Shown piece by piece: positions 54,957-64,000 of a stretch of 64,000 bases of DNA. This stretch comes from Halopseudomonas nanhaiensis. Its GTDB lineage: Bacteria > Pseudomonadota > Gammaproteobacteria > Pseudomonadales > Pseudomonadaceae. The DNA lies in contig NZ_CP073751.1 of assembly GCF_020025155.1 (NCBI RefSeq), positions 2,170,001 through 2,234,000 of the forward strand. Reading direction: 5' to 3'. Numbering within the stretch: the first letter of the stretch is position 1; the number at the start of each line of letters is the position of its first letter. A program made the translations under genes and the position numbers. The notes under the pieces were generated by a model, which had not been told where the DNA came from, made no database searches, and saw only the letters and a program-made list of their open reading frames with translations.

Positions 54957-57299
54957 ATGAATATTCGCTTCACCAATCGTCTTTCCTTCAAACAGGCTCG
55001 CCTGGGTGTTCTGGCTGCATTCATTCTCGGTACCCTGCTGGGTCTGGTTCAGGTGGCGCTGGATTATCAGTCCGAAACCGCCGCGATCGATCGGGAGATT
55101 CAGGCACAGATCAACGTAAGCCTCGGCCCTGCTTCGCGCATTGCCTATAACATCGACGCGGAGCTGGCCGCCGAGCTGGTCAACGGCTTGCTTCAGGCGC
55201 CACCGATCGTGCGGGCCGAGATCATCGACAACAATGGGATTGCATTGGCCAGCGTCAGCAGGCCCATGGCTTCCAGCCCGTATCGGACGGTGAGCGATGC
55301 CCTGTTCGACCGACGCCGCGAGTACGCCCAGCCGTTGTACGTGCAACATGCGCCCAATGAGCTGCTCGGCCACCTGATCATCGAAGTGGACACCTTCCAC
55401 CAGGGCGCCAGCTTCCTGCGCCGCGCGGGCGTGACCATGCTGTCCGGTTTCGTCCTCAGCCTCGTGCTGTCCTTGATTCTGGTGGTGCTGTTCTACGGCA
55501 TGCTGACCAAACCGCTGGTCCGTCTGATCAATGATCTGCTGAACATGCGTGCGGAAGAAGAACGCAGCCGTCTGCCCTGCCCGCCCGGGCATCAGCGTGA
55601 CGAGATCGGTGCACTGGTTGAGGTGATCAATCGCCAGCTGCAGAGTATCGACGTCAACATGCGACAGAAGCTGCGTGCAGAGGAACGCCTGCGCCAGTAT
55701 CTGGAAGAGCTCGAAATCATCGTCGAGGCGCGCACCACCGAACTGCAGGACGCCAACATCCAGCTGCGGCTCTCCAACCAGGAGCTCGAGCGTTCGCGTG
55801 AAGAGGCGTTGAGCATGGCCCGCGCACGCTCGGCGTTCCTTGCGCACATGAGTCATGAGATCCGCACGCCGATCAACGGCCTGCTGGGCATGATCGGTCT
55901 GACGCTGGACAGCCCGCTCAACGACGAACAGCGCCAGCAACTGACAATCGCCTACGATTCCGGAAAGGTACTGGTCGCGCTGCTCAACGATATACTCGAC
56001 CTGTCCAAATTCGAAGCGGGCAAGCTTCAGCTGGAGCTGATCCCATTCGATCTCGGCGCGCTTATCGAGGAGACCGCCAGCCTGCTATCGCAGAACGTCG
56101 GCAAGCAGGATATCGAGCTGACCTGCCGAATCGATCCGGCGCTCGCCGGTATGCTCGTCGGTGACCCGACACGCATCCGGCAGATCGTCAGCAATCTTCT
56201 TTCGAACGCACTCAAGTTCACCGAACAGGGACACGTTGCGATTCGCGTGGAGGTGGAGAAGCGCCGCGCCGCCGAGCAATGGGTGCATGTGATCATTCGC
56301 GACACCGGCATCGGGATCGCCCGTGAGGCCCTCGGCGAGATATTCAGCCCCTTCACCCAGGCCAATGCCAACATATCCCGACGCTTTGGCGGCACCGGTC
56401 TAGGGCTCACCTTGTGCAAAAGCCTGACCGAAGCCATGGGTGGTCGGCTCAAGGTCGAGTCGACGCTTGACGAAGGGAGCGTGTTCACCGTCAGCCTGCC
56501 GCTCGCCACGCATATGATGGTGCCCACCTTCGCCTTCCCCGCACCACGTTCCGTTGTGCTGTTCAATCGAAAGGGGCGACAGCAGGGTCCGGTGCTGCTT
56601 GAACAGCTCGAACATTGGCAGATGCGTTGTGAATTGATCGAGTACACCCACGATGCAACCCTCCCCGAGTGCCCGCCTGCGGATTTCTGGCTGATCGATA
56701 GCGTGGCGCTGGCGGACCGACTCGTCGATCGGCATAGCCACGTACCGCGCCTGCTGGTCTGCCCCTACTCGCGGCTGCTGGGATCCGATGAGGCACGCAG
56801 GCGCGGGATCCATCAGCAGGTGGCGAGCCCGTCCTCGCGCGCGCGACTGGCACGCGCAATCGAAGAGCTGTTCGTCGTCGAGGCAGCACCCAGCCAGCCA
56901 GGCACTGCGCTACCCAACCCAACCGGCCAGCGCATCCTGCTGGTGGAAGACAACATGGTCAACCAGATGGTAGCCAAGGGGATGCTCAGTCGTCTTGGCT
57001 ACCAGGTCGCGGTCGCCGAACACGGCGAAGCGGCCCTTGCCCGTCTCGAAGAGGAAGACTACGAACTGGTCCTGATGGACTGCAACATGCCGGTCATGGA
57101 TGGCTATGAAACCACTCGGCGCATGCGTTCCGACCCGCGCTGGCAAGGCACGCCCGTCATTGCCCTGACGGCCAATGCCCTGCACGAGGACCGTCAGCGG
57201 TGTGAAGAAGCGGGGATGAATGATTACCTTGCCAAGCCGTTCAAGCGGGAAGATCTGCAGGAATTGCTTGAAAAGTGGCTGGGCCATACCGAACGCTGA
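54957..57299 (+). CDS. sagS: Hybrid sensor histidine kinase SagS-like
   Basis: This 780-aa protein has TM1 at 16-36, a periplasmic sensor domain at 37-157, TM2 at 158-180, a HAMP/coiled-coil segment at 181-290, HisKA with His300 (HMSHEIRTP), an ATPase domain (SNLLSNALKFT, DTGIGI, GGTGLGLTLC), a degenerate receiver-like stretch, and a C-terminal receiver with Asp708 (LVLMDCNMP). Domain order, length and the ospR-gpx-msrB neighbours match SagS (PA2824), the surface-attachment sensor controlling the planktonic-biofilm switch in P. aeruginosa. ATG 54942 is an alternative start. Confidence 0.88.
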   Translation: MNIRFTNRLSFKQARLGVLAAFILGTLLGLVQVALDYQSETAAIDREIQAQINVSLGPASRIAYNIDAELAAELVNGLLQAPPIVRAEIIDNNGIALASVSRPMASSPYRTVSDALFDRRREYAQPLYVQHAPNELLGHLIIEVDTFHQGASFLRRAGVTMLSGFVLSLVLSLILVVLFYGMLTKPLVRLINDLLNMRAEEERSRLPCPPGHQRDEIGALVEVINRQLQSIDVNMRQKLRAEERLRQYLEELEIIVEARTTELQDANIQLRLSNQELERSREEALSMARARSAFLAHMSHEIRTPINGLLGMIGLTLDSPLNDEQRQQLTIAYDSGKVLVALLNDILDLSKFEAGKLQLELIPFDLGALIEETASLLSQNVGKQDIELTCRIDPALAGMLVGDPTRIRQIVSNLLSNALKFTEQGHVAIRVEVEKRRAAEQWVHVIIRDTGIGIAREALGEIFSPFTQANANISRRFGGTGLGLTLCKSLTEAMGGRLKVESTLDEGSVFTVSLPLATHMMVPTFAFPAPRSVVLFNRKGRQQGPVLLEQLEHWQMRCELIEYTHDATLPECPPADFWLIDSVALADRLVDRHSHVPRLLVCPYSRLLGSDEARRRGIHQQVASPSSRARLARAIEELFVVEAAPSQPGTALPNPTGQRILLVEDNMVNQMVAKGMLSRLGYQVAVAEHGEAALARLEEEDYELVLMDCNMPVMDGYETTRRMRSDPRWQGTPVIALTANALHEDRQRCEEAGMNDYLAKPFKREDLQELLEKWLGHTER

Positions 57300-57342
57300 G
57301 CATCGCATCCAGGCCGGGGCACCGACAGCGCGGGCATCGCGA

Positions 57343-57807
57343 TCAATCTACCTCGCCTATCTGCTGCAGCAGAGCCGACAATTGATCGCGCAGCGCCATG
57401 ACGTCCCTGGTCGACATACTGGTAGAGCACACCAGCTTGCGAGGAATATCTTCGGCTTGTTCCCGCAATCGACTGCCGGTATCGGTCAGTCTCAGATGCA
57501 CCTGGCGCTCGTCGCCGCCATGCCCGCGCTGACGCTCAACCAGGCCCAGCTGTTCCATGCGCTTGAGTAACGGCGTCAGCGTTCCGGAATCGAGTCGCAG
57601 CCGCTCACCCAGCGCCCGTACGGTCGGTGCAGCGGGAGGCTGACGCTCCCACTCCCAGAGCACCAGCATAGCCAGATATTGGGGATAGGTAAGTCCCAAC
57701 GGGTCGAGCAGAGGCTTGTACAGGCGGGTGATCGCTCGGGAGCTCGCGTACAGCTGAAAACACAACTGGCTGTCAAGCGACAGCCAGTCCGGGTTGACCG
57801 CACTCAA
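57343..57807 (-). CDS. ospR: MarR/OhrR-family redox regulator OspR
   Basis: This 154-aa regulator has the winged-helix core (TVRALGERLRLDSGTLTPLLKRMEQLGLVERQR) and two cysteines, Cys16 (QLCFQLY) and Cys127 (KLVCST). These are positioned like the two redox cysteines of P. aeruginosa OspR, which form a disulfide on oxidation and release DNA. It overlaps gpx by ATGA, so it is the last gene of the gpx-ospR unit and presumably represses it through the palindromes at 58331-58358. Confidence 0.9.
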   Translation of the reverse strand: MSAVNPDWLSLDSQLCFQLYASSRAITRLYKPLLDPLGLTYPQYLAMLVLWEWERQPPAAPTVRALGERLRLDSGTLTPLLKRMEQLGLVERQRGHGGDERQVHLRLTDTGSRLREQAEDIPRKLVCSTSMSTRDVMALRDQLSALLQQIGEVD

Positions 57808-58289
57808 GACAGCAGCTTCTCGATATCGTCGGTCAGATCATCAGGGGACGTGGTCGGCGCATAACGCATGACCTTCTCACCGCTCGCATCGACCAGAAAC
57901 TTGGTGAAGTTCCACTTGATGCCCTTGCTGCCAAGCACGCCGGGTGCCTGATTCTTCAATTCGACAAACAGAGGATGCGCTGCATCACCGTTGACGTCGA
58001 CCTTGGCGAACAGGGGGAAGCTGACGCCAAAGTTGAGCTCGCAGAATTCGGAGATCTCCTCTTCGCTGCCGGGTTCCTGCGCGCCGAACTGGTTGCAGGG
58101 AAAGCCGACCACGCGAAGCCCGCGCTCGCCGTAGGTTTTCCACAGCTGTTCGAGTCCCTTGTACTGCGGAGTAAAGCCACACTTGCTCGCGGTATTGACG
58201 ATCAGAAACGCTTTGCCTTCCAGATCAGCCAGACGGACTTCACGACCGTCGATCGTTTTGCAGGGAATATGAAGAATATTGGTAGCCAT
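57804..58289 (-). CDS. gpx: Glutathione peroxidase (thiol peroxidase type)
   Basis: This 161-aa enzyme has the peroxidatic Cys37 (SKCGFTPQY), the conserved Gln in GAQEPG (about residue 71) and Trp126-Asn127 (KWNFTKF), the usual tetrad. Cys83 (EFCELNF) is the likely resolving cysteine, so reduction is probably by thioredoxin rather than glutathione. Cys replaces the selenocysteine of animal enzymes. It reduces peroxides in the cytosol and starts the gpx-ospR operon. Confidence 0.93.
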   Translation of the reverse strand: MATNILHIPCKTIDGREVRLADLEGKAFLIVNTASKCGFTPQYKGLEQLWKTYGERGLRVVGFPCNQFGAQEPGSEEEISEFCELNFGVSFPLFAKVDVNGDAAHPLFVELKNQAPGVLGSKGIKWNFTKFLVDASGEKVMRYAPTTSPDDLTDDIEKLLS

Positions 58290-58313
58290 GGACGCTCTCC
58301 TCGTTGAAGCGTC

Positions 58314-58358
58314 CAGACTAGCAGTATTTGAATTGCAGTCAATTAGATTGTACGCAAT
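58314..58358 (-). promoter_or_regulatory. gpx-ospR promoter with two palindromic operator sites
   Basis: TTGACT (58337-58342) and TAGTCT (58315-58320) on the minus strand are 16 bp apart. Two inverted repeats cover and precede the -35: AATTG-CAGT-CAATT (58331-58344) and ATTG-TACG-CAAT (58347-58358), with centres 15 bp apart. This spacing and placement fit a MarR/OhrR repressor. The last repeat abuts the msrB stop codon. Confidence 0.65.
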
Positions 58359-58763
58359 TTAATTTGCGGTTCCTGCAGGCGCGAACTTCATAGCGACCGA
58401 ATTGATGCAGTAGCGCAGTCCGGTGGGGGGCGGCCCATCGGGAAAAACATGCCCCAGATGCGCATCGCATCGAGCACACAGGACCTCTGTCCGATGCATG
58501 CCGTGGCTGAAATCCTCGGCCTCCACGACCGCAGCGGGATCGATCGGCTCGTAGTAGCTGGGCCAGCCACAGCCGGCGTCGAACTGGGTACGTGTCTCGA
58601 ACAGCGGCGCATCGCAACATACGCAGGAATAGGTCCCTGGCGTGGTGTTGTTGTAGTACTCGCCAGTAAAAGGCCGCTCCGTGCCCTTGAGGCGGCAGAC
58701 CTGGAACTGCTCATCGCTGAGCTGCTCGCGCCAGGCGTTTTCGGTCTTGCTGACTTTATTCAT
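58359..58763 (-). CDS. msrB: Peptide-methionine (R)-S-oxide reductase MsrB
   Basis: This 134-aa enzyme repairs methionine-R-sulfoxide. Zinc is held by Cys47/Cys50 and Cys96/Cys99 (CVCC, CARC); catalytic Cys119 is in [11 protein letters not shown] and Cys65 in [14 protein letters not shown] lies 5 bases before ATG 58763. It is 69 bp before gpx on the same strand and may be read through into that operon. It is divergent from alaA. Confidence 0.95.
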   Translation of the reverse strand: MNKVSKTENAWREQLSDEQFQVCRLKGTERPFTGEYYNNTTPGTYSCVCCDAPLFETRTQFDAGCGWPSYYEPIDPAAVVEAEDFSHGMHRTEVLCARCDAHLGHVFPDGPPPTGLRYCINSVAMKFAPAGTAN

Positions 58764-58895
58764 ATCGGCTCCGCAAGTTGTCATGTTCAGGCTTTCCCAG
58801 TGGCTGCCGCAGGACGTATGATGCGGCTTTGCCGTTGCGCCGGCGCCCGGCCGCCCCGCCTCACTATAGCCCCCTGGATCGACAAGGTAAGCACC

Positions 58896-60107
58896 ATGCA
58901 GGTTAGCAAGTCCAATAAATTGGCCAATGTCTGTTACGACATTCGCGGGCCCGTCCTGCGTCACGCCAAGCGTCTTGAAGAAGAAGGACACCGGATTCTC
59001 AAGCTGAATATCGGCAACCCTGCACCCTTTGGTTTCGAAGCGCCCGAGGAGATACTCCAGGACGTGATCCTGAACCTCCCCACCGCGCAGGGGTACAGCG
59101 ACTCGAAAGGGCTGTTCTCGGCGCGCAAGGCGGTCATGCATTACACCCAGACCAAGGGTATTCCGGGTGTCACCATCGAAGACATCTATCTCGGCAACGG
59201 TGTGTCCGAGTTGATCGTGATGTCCATGCAGGGGCTATTGAACAACGGCGACGAAGTGCTGATTCCGGCACCGGATTATCCGCTGTGGACGGCCGCCGTC
59301 AGCCTGTCTGGTGGTAAACCGGTACATTATCTGTGCGATGAAGAATCGGACTGGTATCCGGATATCGAAGACATCCGCAGCAAGATCACCCCCAACACTC
59401 GCGCGATCGTGGTCATCAACCCGAACAACCCGACCGGAGCGGTGTATTCCCACGACATGCTGGAACAGCTGGCTCAGGTTGCGCGTGAGAACAATCTGAT
59501 CATCTTCGCCGATGAGATCTACGACAAGATCCTCTACGACGGTGCCGAGCACGAGTCGCTGGCTGCTGTTGCACCCGACGTGCTCTGCCTGACCTTCAAC
59601 GGCCTGTCCAAGTCCTACCGGGTCGCCGGTTTCCGTTCCGGCTGGATGATCATCAGCGGCCCCAAGCACATCGCCCAGAGCTACATCGAAGGCATCGATA
59701 TCCTCGCCTCGATGCGCCTGTGCGCCAACGTGCCGTCTCAGCATGCGATCCAGACCGCGCTGGGCGGGTATCAGAGCATCAACGACCTCATCCTGCCGGG
59801 CGGCCGCCTGCTCGAGCAGCGTGACATCGCCTGGGAATTGCTCAACGAGATACCCGGGGTGAGCTGTACCAAGCCCAAGGGCGCCCTGTACCTGTTTCCC
59901 AAGCTCGATCCGAAGGTGTATCCGATCCACAACGACGAAAAAATGGTGCTGGATCTTCTGCTCAAGGAGAAGATCCTCGTTGTACAGGGTACCGCCTTCA
60001 ACTGGCCCTGGCCCGATCACTTCCGCATCGTCTCGTTACCCCGCAAGGACGATCTGGAGGTAGCGATCGGTCGCATTGCCAACTTCCTCAAGAGCTACCG
60101 GCAGTAA
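58896..60107 (+). CDS. alaA: PLP-dependent alanine aminotransferase AlaA-like
   Basis: This 403-aa class I aminotransferase has [48 protein letters not shown] and the PLP lysine in [15 protein letters not shown] (about residue 240). RIVSLP near the end supplies the carboxylate-binding Arg. AlaA transfers an amino group between glutamate and pyruvate. Length agrees with E. coli AlaA (405). Position next to msrB matches PA2828. Confidence 0.93.
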   Translation: MQVSKSNKLANVCYDIRGPVLRHAKRLEEEGHRILKLNIGNPAPFGFEAPEEILQDVILNLPTAQGYSDSKGLFSARKAVMHYTQTKGIPGVTIEDIYLGNGVSELIVMSMQGLLNNGDEVLIPAPDYPLWTAAVSLSGGKPVHYLCDEESDWYPDIEDIRSKITPNTRAIVVINPNNPTGAVYSHDMLEQLAQVARENNLIIFADEIYDKILYDGAEHESLAAVAPDVLCLTFNGLSKSYRVAGFRSGWMIISGPKHIAQSYIEGIDILASMRLCANVPSQHAIQTALGGYQSINDLILPGGRLLEQRDIAWELLNEIPGVSCTKPKGALYLFPKLDPKVYPIHNDEKMVLDLLLKEKILVVQGTAFNWPWPDHFRIVSLPRKDDLEVAIGRIANFLKSYRQ

Positions 60108-60133
60108 AGACTGCCGACGAAGGCTGCGCGCGC

Positions 60134-60571
60134 ATGGCTGACCTGCATATCGAAGACTTCTACCGAGATGTCGCCGGCATACTGCTCGCGCTGTATCGCA
60201 GCTTTCCGCAGCCGAGCATTTTGTTCGTCGAAGACCTGATCGGCCCGCAGGAACCGGACGACTTTGGCGTGCCTGCGCCCAGGCACCAGGCCTGTTACAG
60301 CGCCATGCTGTGGCTAGCCGAAGAAGGCTTTCTGCGGTACGCCGATGTCATCCGTCAGGACGGCCTTGATCAGTGCTACCTCACCGAGCGCGCGTTCGTG
60401 CTACTCGCAACGCCCTCGCGCGAGATGATGGATTCGCAATTGCCTCCCAGCATTGCGCGGCAGAAGGCCACCCTGGCGCAGCAGCTGCGAGAGGCTCTGG
60501 CGAGCGGCTCATCCACGCAGCTGGCTGACGTTGTACAGCGGTGCTTCACACGGTCTAAGCCGGCCGTTTGA
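60134..60571 (+). CDS. Conserved hypothetical protein, PA2829-like
   Basis: This 145-aa protein starts MADLHIEDFYRDVAGILLALYRSFP and contains GVPAPRHQACYSAMLWLAEEGFLRYADVIRQDGLDQCYLT, which reads like a winged-helix fold. No signal peptide or membrane helix. It lies 26 bp after alaA, so the two are probably co-transcribed. Function unknown. Confidence 0.8.
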   Translation: MADLHIEDFYRDVAGILLALYRSFPQPSILFVEDLIGPQEPDDFGVPAPRHQACYSAMLWLAEEGFLRYADVIRQDGLDQCYLTERAFVLLATPSREMMDSQLPPSIARQKATLAQQLREALASGSSTQLADVVQRCFTRSKPAV

Positions 60572-60702
60572 GCGATACACCTTGAAACAGATCGCCGATT
60601 GAAAGCGGTACGCTTTCACCCAATATACGCAACTGCAGTAAGGGATCGAGCCGCCTTCAGCGACGCGCTCCCGCCCCATTATTATTCGGAGTCACGTTCA
60701 CG

Positions 60703-61596
60703 ATGATGCGCATTTTGCTGTTTCTGGCGACCAACCTGGCAATTGTCATGGTTGCCAGTATTACCTTGAGTCTGCTTGGCGTGGGTACGATCCACGACGG
60801 TCAGGGAGGCATGAATCTGCAGGCCTTGCTGATCTTCTGCGCCGTGATCGGCTTCGCCGGTGCGTTCGTGTCGCTGTTTCTGTCCAAATGGATGGCCAAG
60901 CGCGGCACAGGTGCCCGCGTGATCACGCAGCCGCAGACGCGGCAGGAGCAGTGGCTGGTCGATACTGTCGCTGAGCTGGCGCAGAAGGCTAACATTGGGA
61001 TGCCGGAGGTCGCGATCTTTCCGTCCCGCGCATCCAATGCCTTTGCCACGGGCTGGAACAAGAACGACTCGCTGGTAGCGGTATCGGAAGGCATGTTGCA
61101 GCGCTTCAGCCCTGCGGAAGTCAAAGCGGTAATGGCCCACGAGATTGGCCACGTTGCCAACGGCGACATGGTGACATTGACCCTGATCCAGGGTGTGGTC
61201 AACACCTTCGTGATGTTCTTCGCCCGTATCATCGGCAACTTCGTCGATCGTGCGGTGTTTCGTAACGAAGGCTCGGGGCCGGGCATCGGCTATTTCATCG
61301 CGACCATCGTCGCAGAACTGGTGCTGGGTCTGCTGGCAAGCATCATCGTGATGTGGTTCTCGCGGCAGCGCGAATTCCGTGCGGATGCAGCCAGTGCTCA
61401 GTTGGTCGGCTCGGGCAGCATGATCGCCGCTCTGGAGCGTCTGCGTGCCGAACAGGGCATTCCTGTGGAAATGCCTGGCGAACTGACCGCCTTCGGAATC
61501 AACGGCAACCTGAAGAAGGGGCTGGCTGGCCTGCTGGTCACCCACCCGCCGCTGGAAGAGCGCATCGCGGCTCTGCGTGCCGGCAACTACCGGTAA
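60703..61596 (+). CDS. htpX: Membrane zinc protease HtpX
   Basis: This 297-aa M48 metalloprotease has two N-terminal TM helices (4-26 and 37-60), the zinc site HEIGH (His146, Glu147, His150) with FRADAAS as the third ligand region, and two more TM helices after the active site. It degrades misfolded inner-membrane proteins with FtsH. ATG 60703 and 60706 are adjacent; I kept the first. A strong terminator follows. Confidence 0.95.
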   Translation: MMRILLFLATNLAIVMVASITLSLLGVGTIHDGQGGMNLQALLIFCAVIGFAGAFVSLFLSKWMAKRGTGARVITQPQTRQEQWLVDTVAELAQKANIGMPEVAIFPSRASNAFATGWNKNDSLVAVSEGMLQRFSPAEVKAVMAHEIGHVANGDMVTLTLIQGVVNTFVMFFARIIGNFVDRAVFRNEGSGPGIGYFIATIVAELVLGLLASIIVMWFSRQREFRADAASAQLVGSGSMIAALERLRAEQGIPVEMPGELTAFGINGNLKKGLAGLLVTHPPLEERIAALRAGNYR

Positions 61597-61614
61597 GAGA
61601 AGACGCAACGATAC

Positions 61615-61641
61615 AAGCCGGGCATATGCCCGGCTTTTTTT
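61615..61641 (+). terminator. Rho-independent terminator after htpX
   Basis: AAGCCGGGCA (61615-61624) and TGCCCGGCTT (61627-61636) form a perfect stem, followed by TTTTT. Confidence 0.9.
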
Positions 61642-61765
61642 GCGACCCCGACGCATCCTGCTCAGCGGGCATGTCCGCTGCCCGAGCGGTCCACGCCGAC
61701 CATTCCCCCAGGGCACCCGGGCGCGATAGCAGAGCCGCGGGCGACCGCCAATGGCGGACGGCGAG

Positions 61766-62896
61766 CTACTCTGCCTTCCAGCTCGCCGGATAGAGCATTT
61801 CCTCGCGGTATCCGCTCAGTACCCGACGCAGACCGGTGAGGTCCTGATCCAGCTGCGGATCGCCGCTATCGAGCAGAAACGGGCGGCCGGCCAGCGTTCT
61901 CAGCTTGGTCTTGGTCGCCACGACAAGCAGGTTATCAAGGCCGACGGCGCGAACGATACGCGGTGAGATCTGCTGATTGCCCCGGCCGAGGATATGACCC
62001 TGGCCACCAATGGCCGACACCAGGATTCTCCATTCGCCGCCTTCGCTCACCAGCTCCCACAGCTGCTGCTCGGTGGCATCGCGCAGCAGCACCTCATTGC
62101 CGCGCATGACGTCCACGCCCAGCAAGGTGCCTTCCAGATGCAGTGACTGCAATAGCTCGTAGTTGCTCGAACCGGGCCCGAGAATCCAGCCAATTCCCGC
62201 ATCCTGCTGTTCCTGCAGCCAGGCAGCAATATCATCCAGCACCAGCGTTTCCTGCTCCCGCCCTCCCTGCTTCACCTGTTGCACAAAGCGTCCTTCCTCG
62301 GGCACTCGCAACTCACCGAAGTGCCGGGTGCGAACGGTCCCGGCGCGAAACGCATCCTCGTCGATATCGCGCACCTCCGCTTCAGCCAGCCGGACCAGAT
62401 CGCCCTGAATCAGCAGACTCACCAATTCACCTGCGGCCCTGGGATTGACCGCATAGACTCCCGAGTGAATCTTCACCCCGGCGGGGACACCCAGTACCAG
62501 CTGGCTCTCGCCCAGTACCGCGCAGATATCCCTCGCAGTGCCATCGCCACCGGCAAACAGCAGCAGATCGAGCCCCTGCCCTGCCAACTCGGCCGCCAGC
62601 CGCCGGGTGTCGCTCGCAGACGTAGCATCACCCTCAAGCTCACCGACCACCCGGTGGGCGAGCCCCAGCTCTTCGCACAGGTCTGCGCCCATCGAGCCAG
62701 GGGCCGCGTAGAGCTCGAGCTTGCTGGCGAGCGGCATTAGCGGGACCAGAGCCTGGTGCACGCGCTCATGCGCGCGCGGCCGCACCCCCATCGCCAGCGC
62801 CGTTTCGGCGACCCCGTCAGACCCCTTGAGTGCAGCCTGCCCTCCGACGCCGGCGAGCGGGTTGATCAATAGGCCAAGGCGAAACGGCTGTGTCAT
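61766..62896 (-). CDS. ATP-NAD kinase family protein
   Basis: This 376-aa protein begins LGLLINPLAGVGG and carries the GGDGT motif (116-120, AGGDGTARDI) of the NAD/diacylglycerol kinase superfamily. GVPAGVKIHSGVYAVNP and GPGSSNYELL belong to the AcoX/PA1572-type subgroup. A true NAD kinase activity is uncertain. No membrane segment is seen. It is divergent from the small gene at 63015. Confidence 0.88.
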   Translation of the reverse strand: MTQPFRLGLLINPLAGVGGQAALKGSDGVAETALAMGVRPRAHERVHQALVPLMPLASKLELYAAPGSMGADLCEELGLAHRVVGELEGDATSASDTRRLAAELAGQGLDLLLFAGGDGTARDICAVLGESQLVLGVPAGVKIHSGVYAVNPRAAGELVSLLIQGDLVRLAEAEVRDIDEDAFRAGTVRTRHFGELRVPEEGRFVQQVKQGGREQETLVLDDIAAWLQEQQDAGIGWILGPGSSNYELLQSLHLEGTLLGVDVMRGNEVLLRDATEQQLWELVSEGGEWRILVSAIGGQGHILGRGNQQISPRIVRAVGLDNLLVVATKTKLRTLAGRPFLLDSGDPQLDQDLTGLRRVLSGYREEMLYPASWKAE

Positions 62897-63014
62897 GGAA
62901 TTTTCCAGGCGGATCGGCAGTCACAAATGAGTCATCGTTGTGCCATATGCTGGCCACAGATGACGAGCTGCCCCTCGGCAGCGCGCTTACCCGGCTGACA
63001 CAAGGAGTTAGAGC

Positions 63015-63215
63015 ATGAGTTTACACGCCCGGAAGACATACAGCTCCCGCGACGTGGCCCCCGAGGCCCATGAAGAACAGCCCGTAGGCTATTTGATTGA
63101 TGAGCGAGGCCGGGAAATCCCGATCACCGAAGACATGATTCAGCAGGCCTGCGAAACCCTTCATCGACACTGGGCTCCGCCTGCTATCGAAGTGCGATCC
63201 GGCGCGCCGCGCTGA
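63015..63215 (+). CDS. PA1571-family small protein
   Basis: This 66-aa protein (EEQPVGYLIDERGREIPITEDMIQQACETL) has the pattern of the short PA1571 family of pseudomonads, located as in PAO1 next to the ATP-NAD kinase-like gene. SD AAGGAG lies before the ATG. The function is unknown. Its 3' end overlaps the convergent pdxB gene by 32 bases. Confidence 0.8.
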   Translation: MSLHARKTYSSRDVAPEAHEEQPVGYLIDERGREIPITEDMIQQACETLHRHWAPPAIEVRSGAPR

Positions 63216-64000
63216 ACCCCGCCGCCGCAAGCAGCGCCTGGCATTCCCCGGTATCGTCCCCGGTACCGGAACCACCAGGCTGATCGGTGAAACCGACCGT
63301 CAATCCACCACATTCCCGGCGCAGCGGGTAGTCCTTGCGCAACCGATCGAATCCTTCCTTTCGTTGAGCGACGCCGGCCGCTCCAGCCAACATGGCGCGC
63401 ATGCGCGCATCATCATCTCGTACGTCGTACACGCAGCGCAGAGCCTTGGCCAGCGCCCAGCTCGCCGGCGTCGCTGCATCGAAGGTCAGCGCGCCGGTAC
63501 CCTGATGGGGAGACAGGGACTCCAGGCTCTTCTCCACCGGCGCACCGAGGTGATCGCACAGCGCGCGGTAGATCTGCTCGGTTCCGCGCAGCTTACCGTC
63601 GAGGCTGTAACCAGCAACATGTGGCGTGGCCAGAGCGCAGCTGGCCGCCAGATCGATATCGACGTCCGGCTCGTGTTCCCAGACATCCAGCGCCACCTGC
63701 AGATCGGCCCGTAGCTCGAGCAACTGCCGCAAGGCTGCATTATCGATGACCGGACCACGGCTGCTGTTGATCAACCAGGCGCCGGGGCGCAGCAGACCGA
63801 GTCGTGTCGAGTCGAGCAGATGACGGGTGGGATGATCACCGCCGAAACTCAAGGGAACGTGAAGCGATACGATGTCCGATTCGGCGAGGAGCTGCTCGAT
63901 TTCAACGAAGCCTGGCTCCCCCCGATCACGCCGGGGCGGGTCGCAGCGCAGCACCTGAACTCCAAGAGCCTCCAGCGTAGCCGCCAACCTGCCGCCCACC
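63184..64000 (-). CDS. pdxB: 4-phosphoerythronate dehydrogenase, N-terminus outside the window
   Basis: 272 in-window codons encode the C-terminal part of PdxB, an NAD-dependent dehydrogenase in pyridoxal-5'-phosphate synthesis. Visible motifs are SDIVSLHVPLS, LLRPGAWLINSSRGPVIDN, ALDVWEHEPDVD and LATPHVAGYSLDGKLRGTEQIY, with the C-terminal dimerisation domain after it. The gene runs off the right edge, so about 100 N-terminal residues are missing. It overlaps the PA1571-like gene at its 3' end. Confidence 0.93.
   Translation of the reverse strand, partial: VGGRLAATLEALGVQVLRCDPPRRDRGEPGFVEIEQLLAESDIVSLHVPLSFGGDHPTRHLLDSTRLGLLRPGAWLINSSRGPVIDNAALRQLLELRADLQVALDVWEHEPDVDIDLAASCALATPHVAGYSLDGKLRGTEQIYRALCDHLGAPVEKSLESLSPHQGTGALTFDAATPASWALAKALRCVYDVRDDDARMRAMLAGAAGVAQRKEGFDRLRKDYPLRRECGGLTVGFTDQPGGSGTGDDTGECQALLAAAGFSAARRIALR

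Overview
The window is a continuous piece of a GC-rich gammaproteobacterial chromosome. Gene content and gene order point to the family Pseudomonadaceae. From memory of P. aeruginosa PAO1, three blocks keep its order: dusA-tal-rssC-rssB-PilZ-mlaA-HAD-DUF4404-queF (about 11.7-18.6 kb, compare PA2795-PA2806), the YadG/YadH-type ABC pair (18.7-20.4 kb, compare PA2811-PA2812), and sagS-ospR-gpx-msrB-alaA-hypothetical-htpX (55-61.6 kb, compare PA2824-PA2830). A fused glucosylglycerol-phosphate synthase/phosphatase with its YcaD-type transporter suggests a salt-adapted, probably marine member, perhaps Halopseudomonas (the P. pertucinogena group). The genus is an inference.

Layout. 0-5.2 kb: tRNA-Asp, then an RND efflux pair divergent from its likely TetR repressor, with palindromic operators between them. 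5.3-9.6 kb: WrbA, D-serine dehydratase, a DUF2897/DUF2058 pair, a retropepsin-like protease and a periplasmic binding protein. 9.9-11.6 kb: a Cache-type chemoreceptor. 11.7-20.4 kb: the core block of tRNA modification, transaldolase, the RssBC phosphatase/antagonist switch, lipid-asymmetry protein MlaA, QueF and an ABC-2 exporter. 20.6-28.1 kb: an MFS carrier, FadE, an Na+/H+-type antiporter, an FMN reductase and an OprD-family porin. 28.1-30.9 kb: an ammonium channel and a YkuI-like EAL phosphodiesterase. 30.9-33.5 kb: a compact PepSY-PepSY-regulator-kinase operon resembling bqsPQRS, with a TTAAG-type box in front. 33.6-41.1 kb: patatin and CPBP protease genes, an NlpC/P60 lipoprotein, a Tag-like protein, TtcA, a Yip1 protein, a DnaJ-related protein and a large choice-of-anchor lipoprotein. 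41.1-44.7 kb: the osmolyte genes. 45-54.8 kb: flavodoxin, SprT, a spermidine-synthase fold, class II DAHP synthase, an SGNH hydrolase, an ABC exporter, tRNA-Gly and tRNA-Glu, GST and a DUF815 ATPase. 55-64 kb: SagS, the peroxide-defence operon, AlaA, HtpX, an ATP-NAD kinase-like protein and a pdxB cut by the window edge.

The genes work in several groups. msrB, gpx and ospR form a thiol/peroxide defence unit with two palindromes over its promoter. RssB/RssC, PilZ, EAL and SagS are signalling elements linked to lifestyle switching in pseudomonads. ggpPS and ycaD serve osmoadaptation. Coding is dense: several convergent pairs share or abut stop codons.

I saw no insertion sequence, prophage, CRISPR array, integron or restriction/defence island. 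I found no wholly new multi-gene system. The most interesting leads are the bqs-like operon without an RExxE iron motif, the EAL gene leader with a possible 15-codon peptide ending in three prolines, and the double-palindrome operator of the peroxide operon.
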